Origin: JAGLQA01 sp023135565
GTDB taxonomy: Bacteria > Acidobacteriota > Aminicenantia > UBA2199
Assembly (NCBI GenBank): GCA_030639305.1
Contig: DAOWCY010000039.1
Span: forward strand, 1-43,141
Length of the DNA: 43,141 nt
Direction: 5' to 3'
The notes under the pieces are model-generated. The model was not told the DNA's origin and searched no databases. It was given only the letters and a program-made list of their open reading frames with translations. This document shows, in pieces, positions 23,404 to 30,873 of the stretch. Each line of letters opens with the position of its first letter. Positions within the stretch are counted from its first letter, which is position 1. A program made the position numbers and the translations under genes.

Positions 23404-26298
23404 ATGACCGATTTAAAATTAGGCGAAAAAGACATTAAAGGACTGCTAAATCCCCAGGGGATATTTCACATATTAACCGAGGTGAAAGACCTGGGAAATC
23501 CCTTTACTCCAACGGACGGGGAGTTGGTGTCGCTGTCCTTCGATACCGGCACGGACAAAGAAATGCAGCTCGGCGGCAGCGGCAGCGTTACATTGGGAAT
23601 CAACGCCGATACTAAAGCTAAAGTACTGCTGCTGTGGCCGTCCAGTAAACAGGAACAGTTGAAAAACCTGGAAGATTTCGATATGACGGAGTATTTTTCC
23701 GGCGGCGCTCATGCCGACCAACTGCTCGTTTTCTTACAAATCGCGCCGGCGGTGGAAGCAGGGGGGGATGCGAAAACCGAGTACGGTATACTCAAACGAG
23801 ACGCTTCGCTTAAGGCGGGAGTAAATGCAAGTTATGGCATGGCAAGCCCCTTTCCTAAAAATACCCCGGCAAGAGATGTGCTGAAAGCTTTTTTCAAGGA
23901 AGTTCGTTTGCCCGCCGCTATATCCGAGCCTCCGGCTCCGGGAGAAGCGATCAGCTTCGAATTCGGCGGCAGCCTCGCTTTCGGCGCCAATCTCGGTTTG
24001 GGGTATGAGATGTCCGGGTCGCCATCGGTAAAAATTAAAGATCTTACCCTTTCTGAAAATTACCGGTTAAGTTTGATGGGCAGTTTAGGCTTTCAATCGC
24101 AAGTAGCGGGGCGTTTCGTTGTCCTGGTACGGCAGGGTTCCAAACCCGGCTGGGCCCGCGTGAAGGTCCAGAAAAGCAAAAACAAAAGTTTTTCCCTGGC
24201 AGCCGACGTCTCTATGGGAGGCACCCTGGATGTGCAGGGATTGCCCGACTCCCCTAACGAGTTCCTGGAATCCCTTTTAGGCCTTAAAGCGAAAAACTGG
24301 TTGAATCTTTTCGATACCATCAAAGACTACACCGATTTCGAGCAGCTTGAAGCAAAATTAGACGGCTTGGCAAAGAATTACATCCAGGAATTTACCGGGG
24401 AAGCCTTTGAAAAGCTCGGCAGTATCGAGACCTTGAACAAAGTGATCGACAGTGTTAATAAAGCGATAACCTCCTACCAAAACTTAGGCGATTACGCAGT
24501 CTCCCTGTTCGACCGTTTTTATGATCCAATAGCACAAAAAGTAGACGACAAATTAGTCAATATCCTGGATAAAATCGACTCTTTAAATTCCCTCGATCAA
24601 TTGAGAAGCAAGGTATTGGGAGAGGAACTGACCGAAGTGCTGTTTTCATTGACCGACGGTAAACCTCTCGACTGGCTGTTAGGTAAAATTAAGATCAACA
24701 ACAAGACCGTAGACAGCCTGCTGGCCCTCAAGGAACGAGCCGGGAACGTCACTTCCCTGATCAAGGATAAAGCCCACCAGGAGATCCGCGATGTCATTAC
24801 CACGGCCAAATCCAAATTTCCCTTAGACCATTTCATCACCAATTTGAAGACCATCGACCTGGAACAATTGCAGGCCGACGCCGATGAAAAACTCATCGGT
24901 TTCGCGGAACGTATCATCGGTAAATCTTTTAAAACCCTTTCGGAAAGTGAGTTAGGTAAAGCAGTCCGGGAAGTAAATAAAGCAATGAACGCTGTTGATG
25001 ATTTTAAAAACAATCTTTATGAAAAGGTTAAAAAGTCCATGAACCAATCCTTGCAGGTTAACATGCAATTGGGCTATAACCGCGCCAAAGAGAACGACGC
25101 CCTGATCGATGTGGAAATCAACTTACAGCAGGAAGAAGGGAAAAAGTTAATGAAGGCGGCGGGCCGCGGTGATTTTTCTAAGGTGCTTGAAGACTACGAT
25201 CCCAAATTTGTAAGGCTAAACTCGGGTGTTTTTACCCACCAGGTCACCAGGAAATGCACCGTCAGCGTTAATATGTCCGGCTGGCACAAAGATTTTAAAT
25301 ACCGGAAGATGACCGAATTGATTACCAATTCGGAGCAGCATGTCAAGAGCGAGGCGAACGGTATGCTTACCGTCACCACCGATATCAAGCTGGATACCGC
25401 TCGTGAAACGTGTAAAAACGGCGAGAGCATCTATACCAATATGGTTTTAGCTCTTGCCGGGGCTTCCAATGGAGCCGCTGTTTATGACAAGGAGACCCAG
25501 CGCTATTTAGTCGATGCGATTACCAACGTATCCAGGAATTATAAATTGATGCTCAAGGACGGCGACACTACCCCTGTAGAGCTGCAAGAATATCTCCAAT
25601 ATGCCGTCGATTTCGGCATAATGCCTACCAAAGATGAGGCCGTCCGGGCCATTGCACCGCTGATGTCCAGGGATGAAAAAGGAAATTACGGCTCCACCTC
25701 CCTCAGTTATGACGTTCGTTTTACCCCGAAGGATTTTAAGGATCTTTTTAACGTGGATATCAATGTGGTGGCTCCCCTGCGCCGTATCATCAGGCAATTG
25801 ACCCTGACCAACTATTTAAGTTCCGGTGAGCAGCACCTGCAAAAATTAGGCTGGTGTTACTGGACAGGCGGCATATATAATATGTGGCGGGAAAACCCGG
25901 TGGGTTTTACCACCGGGCCGAAAGCCTTTAAACCCATCGCCGCTTCGCCGGTAAAGAGCCTAACGGCGCCCGGGAGTGTTACCTTAGACAGGGGGCTGCT
26001 GACGATTCTCGGTAAGCTGTATGCCATCGAAGACGACATAATTGAAGGTGTTACCGATTTGCTGGAAATCATCAAGACCAAAAAGGGTCTTTCACCTTTA
26101 GAATACGAGAAAGGACTGGGCAAGTTAGCTAAGGCATTTAACGCCTACGACAGTATAGATGAAAGCGAGAATACCTTTTTGGCCATTTTCAATGCCGTTA
26201 TCGAGGCTTCAGGCCGGACCCCGGTACGCAAATCCAGCCTCACTTTGAAATCGCAGCTCCCCGGCCAACCGGAAAGAACTAAAATGCTTATGGCATAG
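23404..26298 (+). CDS. Large orphan protein with Gly-rich beta and long helical regions
   Basis: 964 residues. AAGGAG at 23392-23397 selects ATG 23404; an in-frame ATG at 23314 has no ribosome site. There is no signal peptide. Residues about 45-300 are beta-rich with Gly/Ala repeats (GGSGSVTLGINADTKAKV, FGGSLAFGANLGLGYEM, GSLGFQSQVAGRF). Residues about 305-570 are helical and heptad-like (VNKAITSYQNLGDYAV, ILDKIDSLNSLDQL). Residues about 575-700 return to beta structure (LQVNMQLGYNRAKE, TVSVNMSGWHKDF), followed by a mixed C-terminal part. I recognise no known domain. The pattern could suit a large cytoplasmic scaffold or a pore- or toxin-like protein, but this is speculative. It lies between the SLOG gene cassette and a SLATT gene transcribed in the same direction. 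Confidence 0.85.
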   Translation: MTDLKLGEKDIKGLLNPQGIFHILTEVKDLGNPFTPTDGELVSLSFDTGTDKEMQLGGSGSVTLGINADTKAKVLLLWPSSKQEQLKNLEDFDMTEYFSGGAHADQLLVFLQIAPAVEAGGDAKTEYGILKRDASLKAGVNASYGMASPFPKNTPARDVLKAFFKEVRLPAAISEPPAPGEAISFEFGGSLAFGANLGLGYEMSGSPSVKIKDLTLSENYRLSLMGSLGFQSQVAGRFVVLVRQGSKPGWARVKVQKSKNKSFSLAADVSMGGTLDVQGLPDSPNEFLESLLGLKAKNWLNLFDTIKDYTDFEQLEAKLDGLAKNYIQEFTGEAFEKLGSIETLNKVIDSVNKAITSYQNLGDYAVSLFDRFYDPIAQKVDDKLVNILDKIDSLNSLDQLRSKVLGEELTEVLFSLTDGKPLDWLLGKIKINNKTVDSLLALKERAGNVTSLIKDKAHQEIRDVITTAKSKFPLDHFITNLKTIDLEQLQADADEKLIGFAERIIGKSFKTLSESELGKAVREVNKAMNAVDDFKNNLYEKVKKSMNQSLQVNMQLGYNRAKENDALIDVEINLQQEEGKKLMKAAGRGDFSKVLEDYDPKFVRLNSGVFTHQVTRKCTVSVNMSGWHKDFKYRKMTELITNSEQHVKSEANGMLTVTTDIKLDTARETCKNGESIYTNMVLALAGASNGAAVYDKETQRYLVDAITNVSRNYKLMLKDGDTTPVELQEYLQYAVDFGIMPTKDEAVRAIAPLMSRDEKGNYGSTSLSYDVRFTPKDFKDLFNVDINVVAPLRRIIRQLTLTNYLSSGEQHLQKLGWCYWTGGIYNMWRENPVGFTTGPKAFKPIAASPVKSLTAPGSVTLDRGLLTILGKLYAIEDDIIEGVTDLLEIIKTKKGLSPLEYEKGLGKLAKAFNAYDSIDESENTFLAIFNAVIEASGRTPVRKSSLTLKSQLPGQPERTKMLMA

Positions 26299-26485
26299 CC
26301 CCCGGGGTTGATTTTACCCGGGTTGATGTTGGACACCGGCAGTTCGATTATGATATACTACTGCCGCGTCTATTGTTAAGTAATGCGCTTCCGGTCCACC
26401 GGCAGTTAGAAGTTATTCAGCGCACAAAAAAAACGGAGTGCCGCCCCCGCGGAGCGGGGAGCCATTCAGATCCCTGTTGAAAAAA

Positions 26486-26511
26486 GCCGCGGCAGGCTGT
26501 TGAGCCGCGGC
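26486..26511. other. GC-rich hairpin upstream of the SLATT gene
   Basis: GCCGCGGC (26486-26493) and GCCGCGGC (26504-26511), each self-palindromic, form an 8-bp stem over AGGCTGTTGA. A second GC palindrome (CCCCGC-GGA-GCGGGG) lies near 26443-26458. The gap 26299-26552 holds no ORF that I support. Confidence 0.5.
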
Positions 26512-26552
26512 AAAACCGGCAGGGAAAAACAGAACCGAAAAGGAGGTAAAAA

Positions 26553-27557
26553 ATGAATCAAACACAAAAAAAAGAAAAAAGCTTCATATTAGAACATGCC
26601 TGGCAGCATTTTGCCCTTTATGAAAAAAACGCTTCCCTGCAGAAGAGCAGCGCCAACAGGATGCAAGTGTGGGTGTTAATGTTGGGTGGTCTTGCCGCTT
26701 TCCTGGCAGTGCTGCGCTCGCAATTGTTATCGGGAGCTAACCCGGTGCTTGTGGCGGACGGTATCCCGGACCGGCTGCTTCATTATGCGATTATCATTTT
26801 TCCTATCGCAACCACGGTCCTGGCGGCGATATTCAACCGTTTTAAACCGGGCAGCAAATGGACGCCCCTGCGAAATGCGGCCGAAAGAATAAAGAGCGAA
26901 ATATTTCGTTATCGTACTCTCCGTTCCTATGATGCCAAAACAGGCGATGAACAACCCGGGTCCGATAAAAACCTGGAGGGGGCAATAATCGATATAAACG
27001 ACCGTTTGATGAAAACAGATGTAAACCAGACGGCGCTGCGGCCATATAAAGGTGAAATCCCGCCATCTACCTACGGCGTTGCGGAAGACAGCGACGTATT
27101 CAGTCAATTGACGCCCGCTCAATATCTTACAGTCCGCCTCGACGACCAGTTAACTTTTTACAAGAAGAAAACCGAATCACTGGAGAAAAAGTTGAAATTT
27201 TTCCATGCATTGATTTATATCTTCGGTGGTTTAGGCACATTCCTGGCAGCCGTGGGGTTGGAAATATGGGTTGCCGTGACTACGTCTTTCGCCGGTATAT
27301 ACACCACGCTCCTGGAGTATAAGCAGATAGAGAACAACCTGATGATCTATAACCAGGCGGCAAGTTCCCTATCCAATCTTAAAACCTGGTGGCTGGCTTT
27401 ACCCGAAGAAAAGAAAAAAGAAGAGCAAGTTCGCACCCTGGTGGACGGCGTGGAAAAAATCCTGCACAGTGAGCAGTCCCGCTGGATTGGAAACATGGAA
27501 GCCGTCCTCGAGAAGCTGCGTGTCGAGCGGACGTCGGAGGAAAGCGCGGGAGCATAG
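26553..27557 (+). CDS. Four-TM tandem SLATT/DUF4231 protein
   Basis: 334 residues; AAGGAGGT precedes ATG 26553. Two hydrophobic helix pairs are visible: VWVLMLGGLAAFLAVLRSQLL with YAIIIFPIATTVLAAIF, and FHALIYIFGGLGTFLAAVG with IWVAVTTSFAGIYTTLLEY. Each pair has soluble helices of SLATT/DUF4231 type (WTPLRNAAERIKSEIFRYRT; DQLTFYKKKTESLEKKLKFF; NQAASSLSNLKTWW). Family knowledge: SLATT (SMODS- and SLOG-associating 2TM effector) proteins are predicted membrane-disrupting effectors in nucleotide-signal immune systems. The SLOG-domain gene 4.6 kb upstream on the same strand fits that pairing. The tandem duplication gives twice the usual TM count. The gene ends at a weak hairpin; no strong promoter was found. 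Confidence 0.8.
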   Translation: MNQTQKKEKSFILEHAWQHFALYEKNASLQKSSANRMQVWVLMLGGLAAFLAVLRSQLLSGANPVLVADGIPDRLLHYAIIIFPIATTVLAAIFNRFKPGSKWTPLRNAAERIKSEIFRYRTLRSYDAKTGDEQPGSDKNLEGAIIDINDRLMKTDVNQTALRPYKGEIPPSTYGVAEDSDVFSQLTPAQYLTVRLDDQLTFYKKKTESLEKKLKFFHALIYIFGGLGTFLAAVGLEIWVAVTTSFAGIYTTLLEYKQIENNLMIYNQAASSLSNLKTWWLALPEEKKKEEQVRTLVDGVEKILHSEQSRWIGNMEAVLEKLRVERTSEESAGA

Positions 27558-27559
27558 AT

Positions 27560-27579
27560 ATAGGAAAAAGTAATCCTAT
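27560..27579 (+). terminator. Weak terminator-like hairpin after the SLATT gene
   Basis: ATAGGA (27560-27565) / TCCTAT (27574-27579), a 6-bp stem directly after the stop codon, followed by TGTTTCATTTT. Confidence 0.35.
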
Positions 27580-27591
27580 TGTTTCATTTTA

Positions 27592-27783
27592 ATGCCTTTC
27601 GGGAAAAAAACCGGTACTTCCGGCAAAAAGAACGATATTTTTGAAGAGGAAGTACGACATTCCCAGGACACTAAGAATGAATTAAACGCAGCCCGCAGCC
27701 TGAAATTGATCCGGGAAGCCGGGGCGCAGCGGTGCAGGTTTAAAAATACCCTTCGCCAAGAAATTAGGCATTCGAGTGTATAG
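27592..27783 (+). CDS. Small ORF or gene remnant, uncertain
   Basis: A 63-codon frame from ATG 27592 (PFGKKTGTSGKKNDIFEEE ... RFKNTLRQEIRHSSV). Charged, helix-like composition resembles the neighbouring genes, but there is no ribosome-binding site and no family is recognised. The opposite strand is also open here. It may be a decayed fragment. Confidence 0.2.
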   Translation: MPFGKKTGTSGKKNDIFEEEVRHSQDTKNELNAARSLKLIREAGAQRCRFKNTLRQEIRHSSV

Positions 27784-27861
27784 CCTTTTTTTTGTAACCC
27801 GGGATTTGTGAGCAGGAATTTTTGGAAATTCACGAAGTACAGTTTTAATGCGCGTTAGGGG

Positions 27862-27890
27862 TTGCTTTTTTTTCTAATTAGTTTTATAAT
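27862..27890 (+). promoter_or_regulatory. Sigma-70 promoter of the kinase operon
   Basis: TTGCTT (27862-27867), 17-bp spacer, TATAAT (27885-27890). The expected start site near 27897 is 17 nt before ATG 27914. Confidence 0.65.
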
Positions 27891-27913
27891 TTCCACGACA
27901 GACTAAGAAGAAA

Positions 27914-29656
27914 ATGAGCATTATAGATAAACTAAAAGAGCATTTTTCCGACAAGTACGAAATTATTAAACTGCTTGGCAAAGGAGGTTTCGCCGAAGTC
28001 TACCTGGCCAGGGATATACGCCTGCAGCGGGATGTGGCTATCAAAGTATTATTAAGCCAGTATGCCGGCGACGAAGAGATTAACGAACGTTTCCTGAGAG
28101 AAGCCCGCCTGTATGCCAAATTGGAACATCCGCACCTGATACCGGTTTACGATACCGGCATCATGGAAAATCACGCCTATATAATCATGAAGTATATCGA
28201 AGGGCAAAGCCTGAAAGATTTACACGCCTCCTACGGTAAACTGCCGGCGGACTTAATGGCCACGGTGATCGGCGAAATGGCCGGAGCTTTAGGATATATC
28301 CATTCTAAAGGGATTATCCACCGCGATATTAAACCGGCCAACATCCTGGTGGAAGAAAAAACAAAAAAACTCTACCTGGCGGATTTCGGCATCGCCCGCA
28401 GCGATAAGGGCGAGACCCTGACCCAATCGGGCCTCATCATCGGCACTCCTTCCTATATCTCCCCGGAACAGATAAGGGGCAAAAAGGTCGATCTCCGGGC
28501 CGATATATACGCTTTCGGCGCCATGCTCTACGAACTGGCATCGGGCAAACCGATATTTTCCGGCGACTCTTCTATAGAGGTGCTGTACCAACATGTCAAC
28601 GAACCGCCGCAGCCCATCGCCGAAAAAGCCCCGCACCTGCCCAAAGAGATAAAATATATCATCTCCAAATGCATCGAAAAAAAACCGGAAAACAGGTTCC
28701 AAAACGCCGCCGAAGTTTTAGATATCTTAGAAAATAGGAAAACAGCCAAAATTTCGCGGTATCTCAGGTCTTTAGAAAGCGGCAGGGGAAAAAGCAAAAA
28801 GGTGTTCTTATTCGTCATCCTATTTTTGGTGTTGGTCAGCGTCTCTCTTTTCCTGGTTAACAACCTGTTTTTCAAGAAAGGCCGGGAAACCGCCGCCGGT
28901 GAAAAGAAGGCCGCGGTCCGCTTGACCGGCACAGTTAAAAAAGAGGAGACGCCCACCCCGCCCCCGGCAAAAGAAGAAATAGACCGGGAAGAGGCCGCCG
29001 GGAAAGAGAAACAAGTCGAAAAAGATAAACAAGATGAAATAGTTAAACAAAAGGAAAAAGATAAAAAAGAAGCCGCCGGGAAAAAAGAAGCAAGCAGCGC
29101 AAAAAAACCGCCGGTAAAAGTAGAACCGAAAAAGGTTGAAAAAAAGAAAACTGCTGTGAAGAAAGACCGGGCTAAAATCGAAAAACCGAAACCCACGGAG
29201 AAACCGGAAAAGACGCCCCCACAGGCAGTCCCCATCAAAATCAGGTTTACCTCGTTTCCTTTAGGCGCCGATGTATACTGGCTCGATACGAAGTTAGGCA
29301 ATACAGCCCAGGCTTTTTACAAGCACCTGCCCCCCGGCAAATACACTTTTAGATTTGAAATAGAAGGTTACCGCAGCGCCGAGAAAGTGGTCTCCATCGA
29401 CGCCCAAAACGACAAAGTGCACCAGAAGTTCCCCGCCTACGGCACCATTTCCATCAACTGCATGCCCTTTGCCTACGTCAAAATCGACGGCAAAGATTAC
29501 GGTAGCACTCCGCTGATCGCCTTGAAAATCGCCGCCGGGCCGCATACCGTGGAGTTGAGTAAAGTGGGGTATAAATCTATTATAGAAACGGTAGAGATAA
29601 AAACAAGAAAACATATAAATTTTTCTAAAAAAATAACTAAGGAGGGTAACAAATGA
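27914..29656 (+). CDS. Membrane-bound Ser/Thr protein kinase with two PEGA domains
   Basis: 580 residues. The Hanks-type kinase is complete: G-loop GKGGFAEVYLARD (22-34), VAIKV with Lys44, HRDIKPANIL near residue 136, DFGIAR and the GTPSYISPEQ activation segment. After the kinase (about 275) a basic stretch leads into one TM helix (VFLFVILFLVLVSVSLFLV, about 297-315). Next comes a highly charged Lys/Glu/Pro-rich linker and two PEGA domains (TSFPLGADVYWLDTKLGNT; MPFAYVKIDGKDYGSTPL). The kinase is therefore cytoplasmic and the PEGA part periplasmic, probably sensing or binding the envelope. The stop overlaps the next gene's start (ATGA), so they are translationally coupled. The next two genes encode a TPR-PEGA protein and an MscS channel, possible substrates or partners. 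Confidence 0.95.
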   Translation: MSIIDKLKEHFSDKYEIIKLLGKGGFAEVYLARDIRLQRDVAIKVLLSQYAGDEEINERFLREARLYAKLEHPHLIPVYDTGIMENHAYIIMKYIEGQSLKDLHASYGKLPADLMATVIGEMAGALGYIHSKGIIHRDIKPANILVEEKTKKLYLADFGIARSDKGETLTQSGLIIGTPSYISPEQIRGKKVDLRADIYAFGAMLYELASGKPIFSGDSSIEVLYQHVNEPPQPIAEKAPHLPKEIKYIISKCIEKKPENRFQNAAEVLDILENRKTAKISRYLRSLESGRGKSKKVFLFVILFLVLVSVSLFLVNNLFFKKGRETAAGEKKAAVRLTGTVKKEETPTPPPAKEEIDREEAAGKEKQVEKDKQDEIVKQKEKDKKEAAGKKEASSAKKPPVKVEPKKVEKKKTAVKKDRAKIEKPKPTEKPEKTPPQAVPIKIRFTSFPLGADVYWLDTKLGNTAQAFYKHLPPGKYTFRFEIEGYRSAEKVVSIDAQNDKVHQKFPAYGTISINCMPFAYVKIDGKDYGSTPLIALKIAAGPHTVELSKVGYKSIIETVEIKTRKHINFSKKITKEGNK

Positions 29657-30828
29657 GAAATAGTAAACCCATTTCCCTTATTACTATTTTACTCTTTTCT
29701 TTCACCCTGTTTGCCGGGTCTTATTCCACCCTTTTCGCACAGACCACAAGCGCGGACGACGAAGTGGCAGGGAAACTGAAAAAAGCCGAAGAATATTATC
29801 AAAACGGCGATTTCAAAAAAGCAATCGAAATTTACGAAGGAGTCATAGAGGAGTTAAACCAGAAAAAAGAACTGGTCAAAGCCAAACAGAAATTATTCCA
29901 GATCATGGTTTCCCTGGCATTTACCCATTTTACTATCCAGGAGAATGAAAAAGCCCGCACCCAGTTGGAAAAAGTCATTAAACTCAATCCCAACCAGGAA
30001 TTGGACGAAGAGTTTTACCCCCCCAAATTTATCAATATATTTAAGGAGCTGCGGAAACCCCTGTTAGGCAGCCTGCGCATCACCTCCGAACCCGCACAGG
30101 CAGCCGTTTATTTAGACGGCGACGAAGTGGGCAAAACGCCCCTGAAAATCGAGAAATGCCTAAAAGGTGAACATGACCTGAAAGCGAAGCTTAAAGGGTA
30201 TGAAACCGCTTCCCAAAAGGTGACAGTAAATGCCGCTGAAGAAAGCGAAGCGCATCTGGTTTTAAACAAATCGAAAAAGGCAATAGCGGCAAAAAAGGAA
30301 AAAGCAAAGCCCCAGAAGAAGGAAAAGGTAGTCGTCAAAAAAGCGGACAAACCCAAAAAGAAAAAAATATCGCCTGTACTGCTTGTTCTCGGCGCTGCCG
30401 CGGTGGCAGCCGTAGTGGTGCTGCTGATGGGCAAAAAAGAGAAAAAACCGGAACCCCGGGAAGTCGAACGGCTTTTTTCCAACCCGGCCCCCAAGGATAT
30501 CCGCGTAGTGGTAGACGGTTTTAGTTTGATCAATGTTTTCGGTATACCCGAAGGCGCGCCTATCGTGAGGGTAGAATATATGGCAAGAGTAAGGCATCCC
30601 GCCATGCAGGATTTAACCCTCGACATATTGGGCACCGACCTGAGCACCCAGGCCGATATCTGGGACAGCGACGAAAGCCCGGAAGAAGTGACCGAAATCC
30701 GCGGCGCCACCCATGTATTCAACGGTTTACCGCCCAACGGCAGGTGGAAATTAACCGTGCACAACCACGGCGATCAAAGAGGCGAAATCGAAGAATGGCA
30801 TGTAAAGATAGTCTACATGGAACAGTAG
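29653..30828 (+). CDS. Exported TPR-PEGA protein with P/Homo-B-like C-terminal domain
   Basis: 391 residues; AAGGAGGG precedes ATG 29653, which overlaps the kinase stop by 4 bp. A signal peptide (LITILLFSFTLFAGSYSTLFAQ) is followed by TPR-like helices (AEEYYQNGDFKKAIEIYEG, about 40-130) and a PEGA domain (ITSEPAQAAVYLDGDEVGKT, about 140-205). Then come a Lys-rich linker and a hydrophobic helix (PVLLVLGAAAVAAVVVLLMG). The last 110 residues resemble the proprotein-convertase P domain: VRHPAMQDLTLDILG, FNGLPPNGRWKLTVHNHGD, GEIEEWHVKIVY. Family knowledge: P domains are calcium-stabilised jelly-roll modules in secreted proteins. Probably an envelope partner of the kinase, with which it shares PEGA architecture. 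Confidence 0.85.
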   Translation: MRNSKPISLITILLFSFTLFAGSYSTLFAQTTSADDEVAGKLKKAEEYYQNGDFKKAIEIYEGVIEELNQKKELVKAKQKLFQIMVSLAFTHFTIQENEKARTQLEKVIKLNPNQELDEEFYPPKFINIFKELRKPLLGSLRITSEPAQAAVYLDGDEVGKTPLKIEKCLKGEHDLKAKLKGYETASQKVTVNAAEESEAHLVLNKSKKAIAAKKEKAKPQKKEKVVVKKADKPKKKKISPVLLVLGAAAVAAVVVLLMGKKEKKPEPREVERLFSNPAPKDIRVVVDGFSLINVFGIPEGAPIVRVEYMARVRHPAMQDLTLDILGTDLSTQADIWDSDESPEEVTEIRGATHVFNGLPPNGRWKLTVHNHGDQRGEIEEWHVKIVYMEQ

Positions 30829-30873
30829 CGCCCGGTTCGCAGCGTTTACAAATTAGATAAAGGTAGAGGAACT

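Noticed and set aside
19479..27557. Standard CBASS
   Set aside because: No cyclic-oligonucleotide synthase (CD-NTase) motif was seen; only SLOG and SLATT modules that can also occur elsewhere.
28528..29301. A 257-codon minus-strand frame inside the kinase gene, and similar long antisense frames at 30108-30764, 16050-16685 and 11058-11540
   Set aside because: They are antisense shadows of clearly coding genes, with compositions dictated by the opposite strand (for example Phe/Ser-rich against Lys/Glu-rich).
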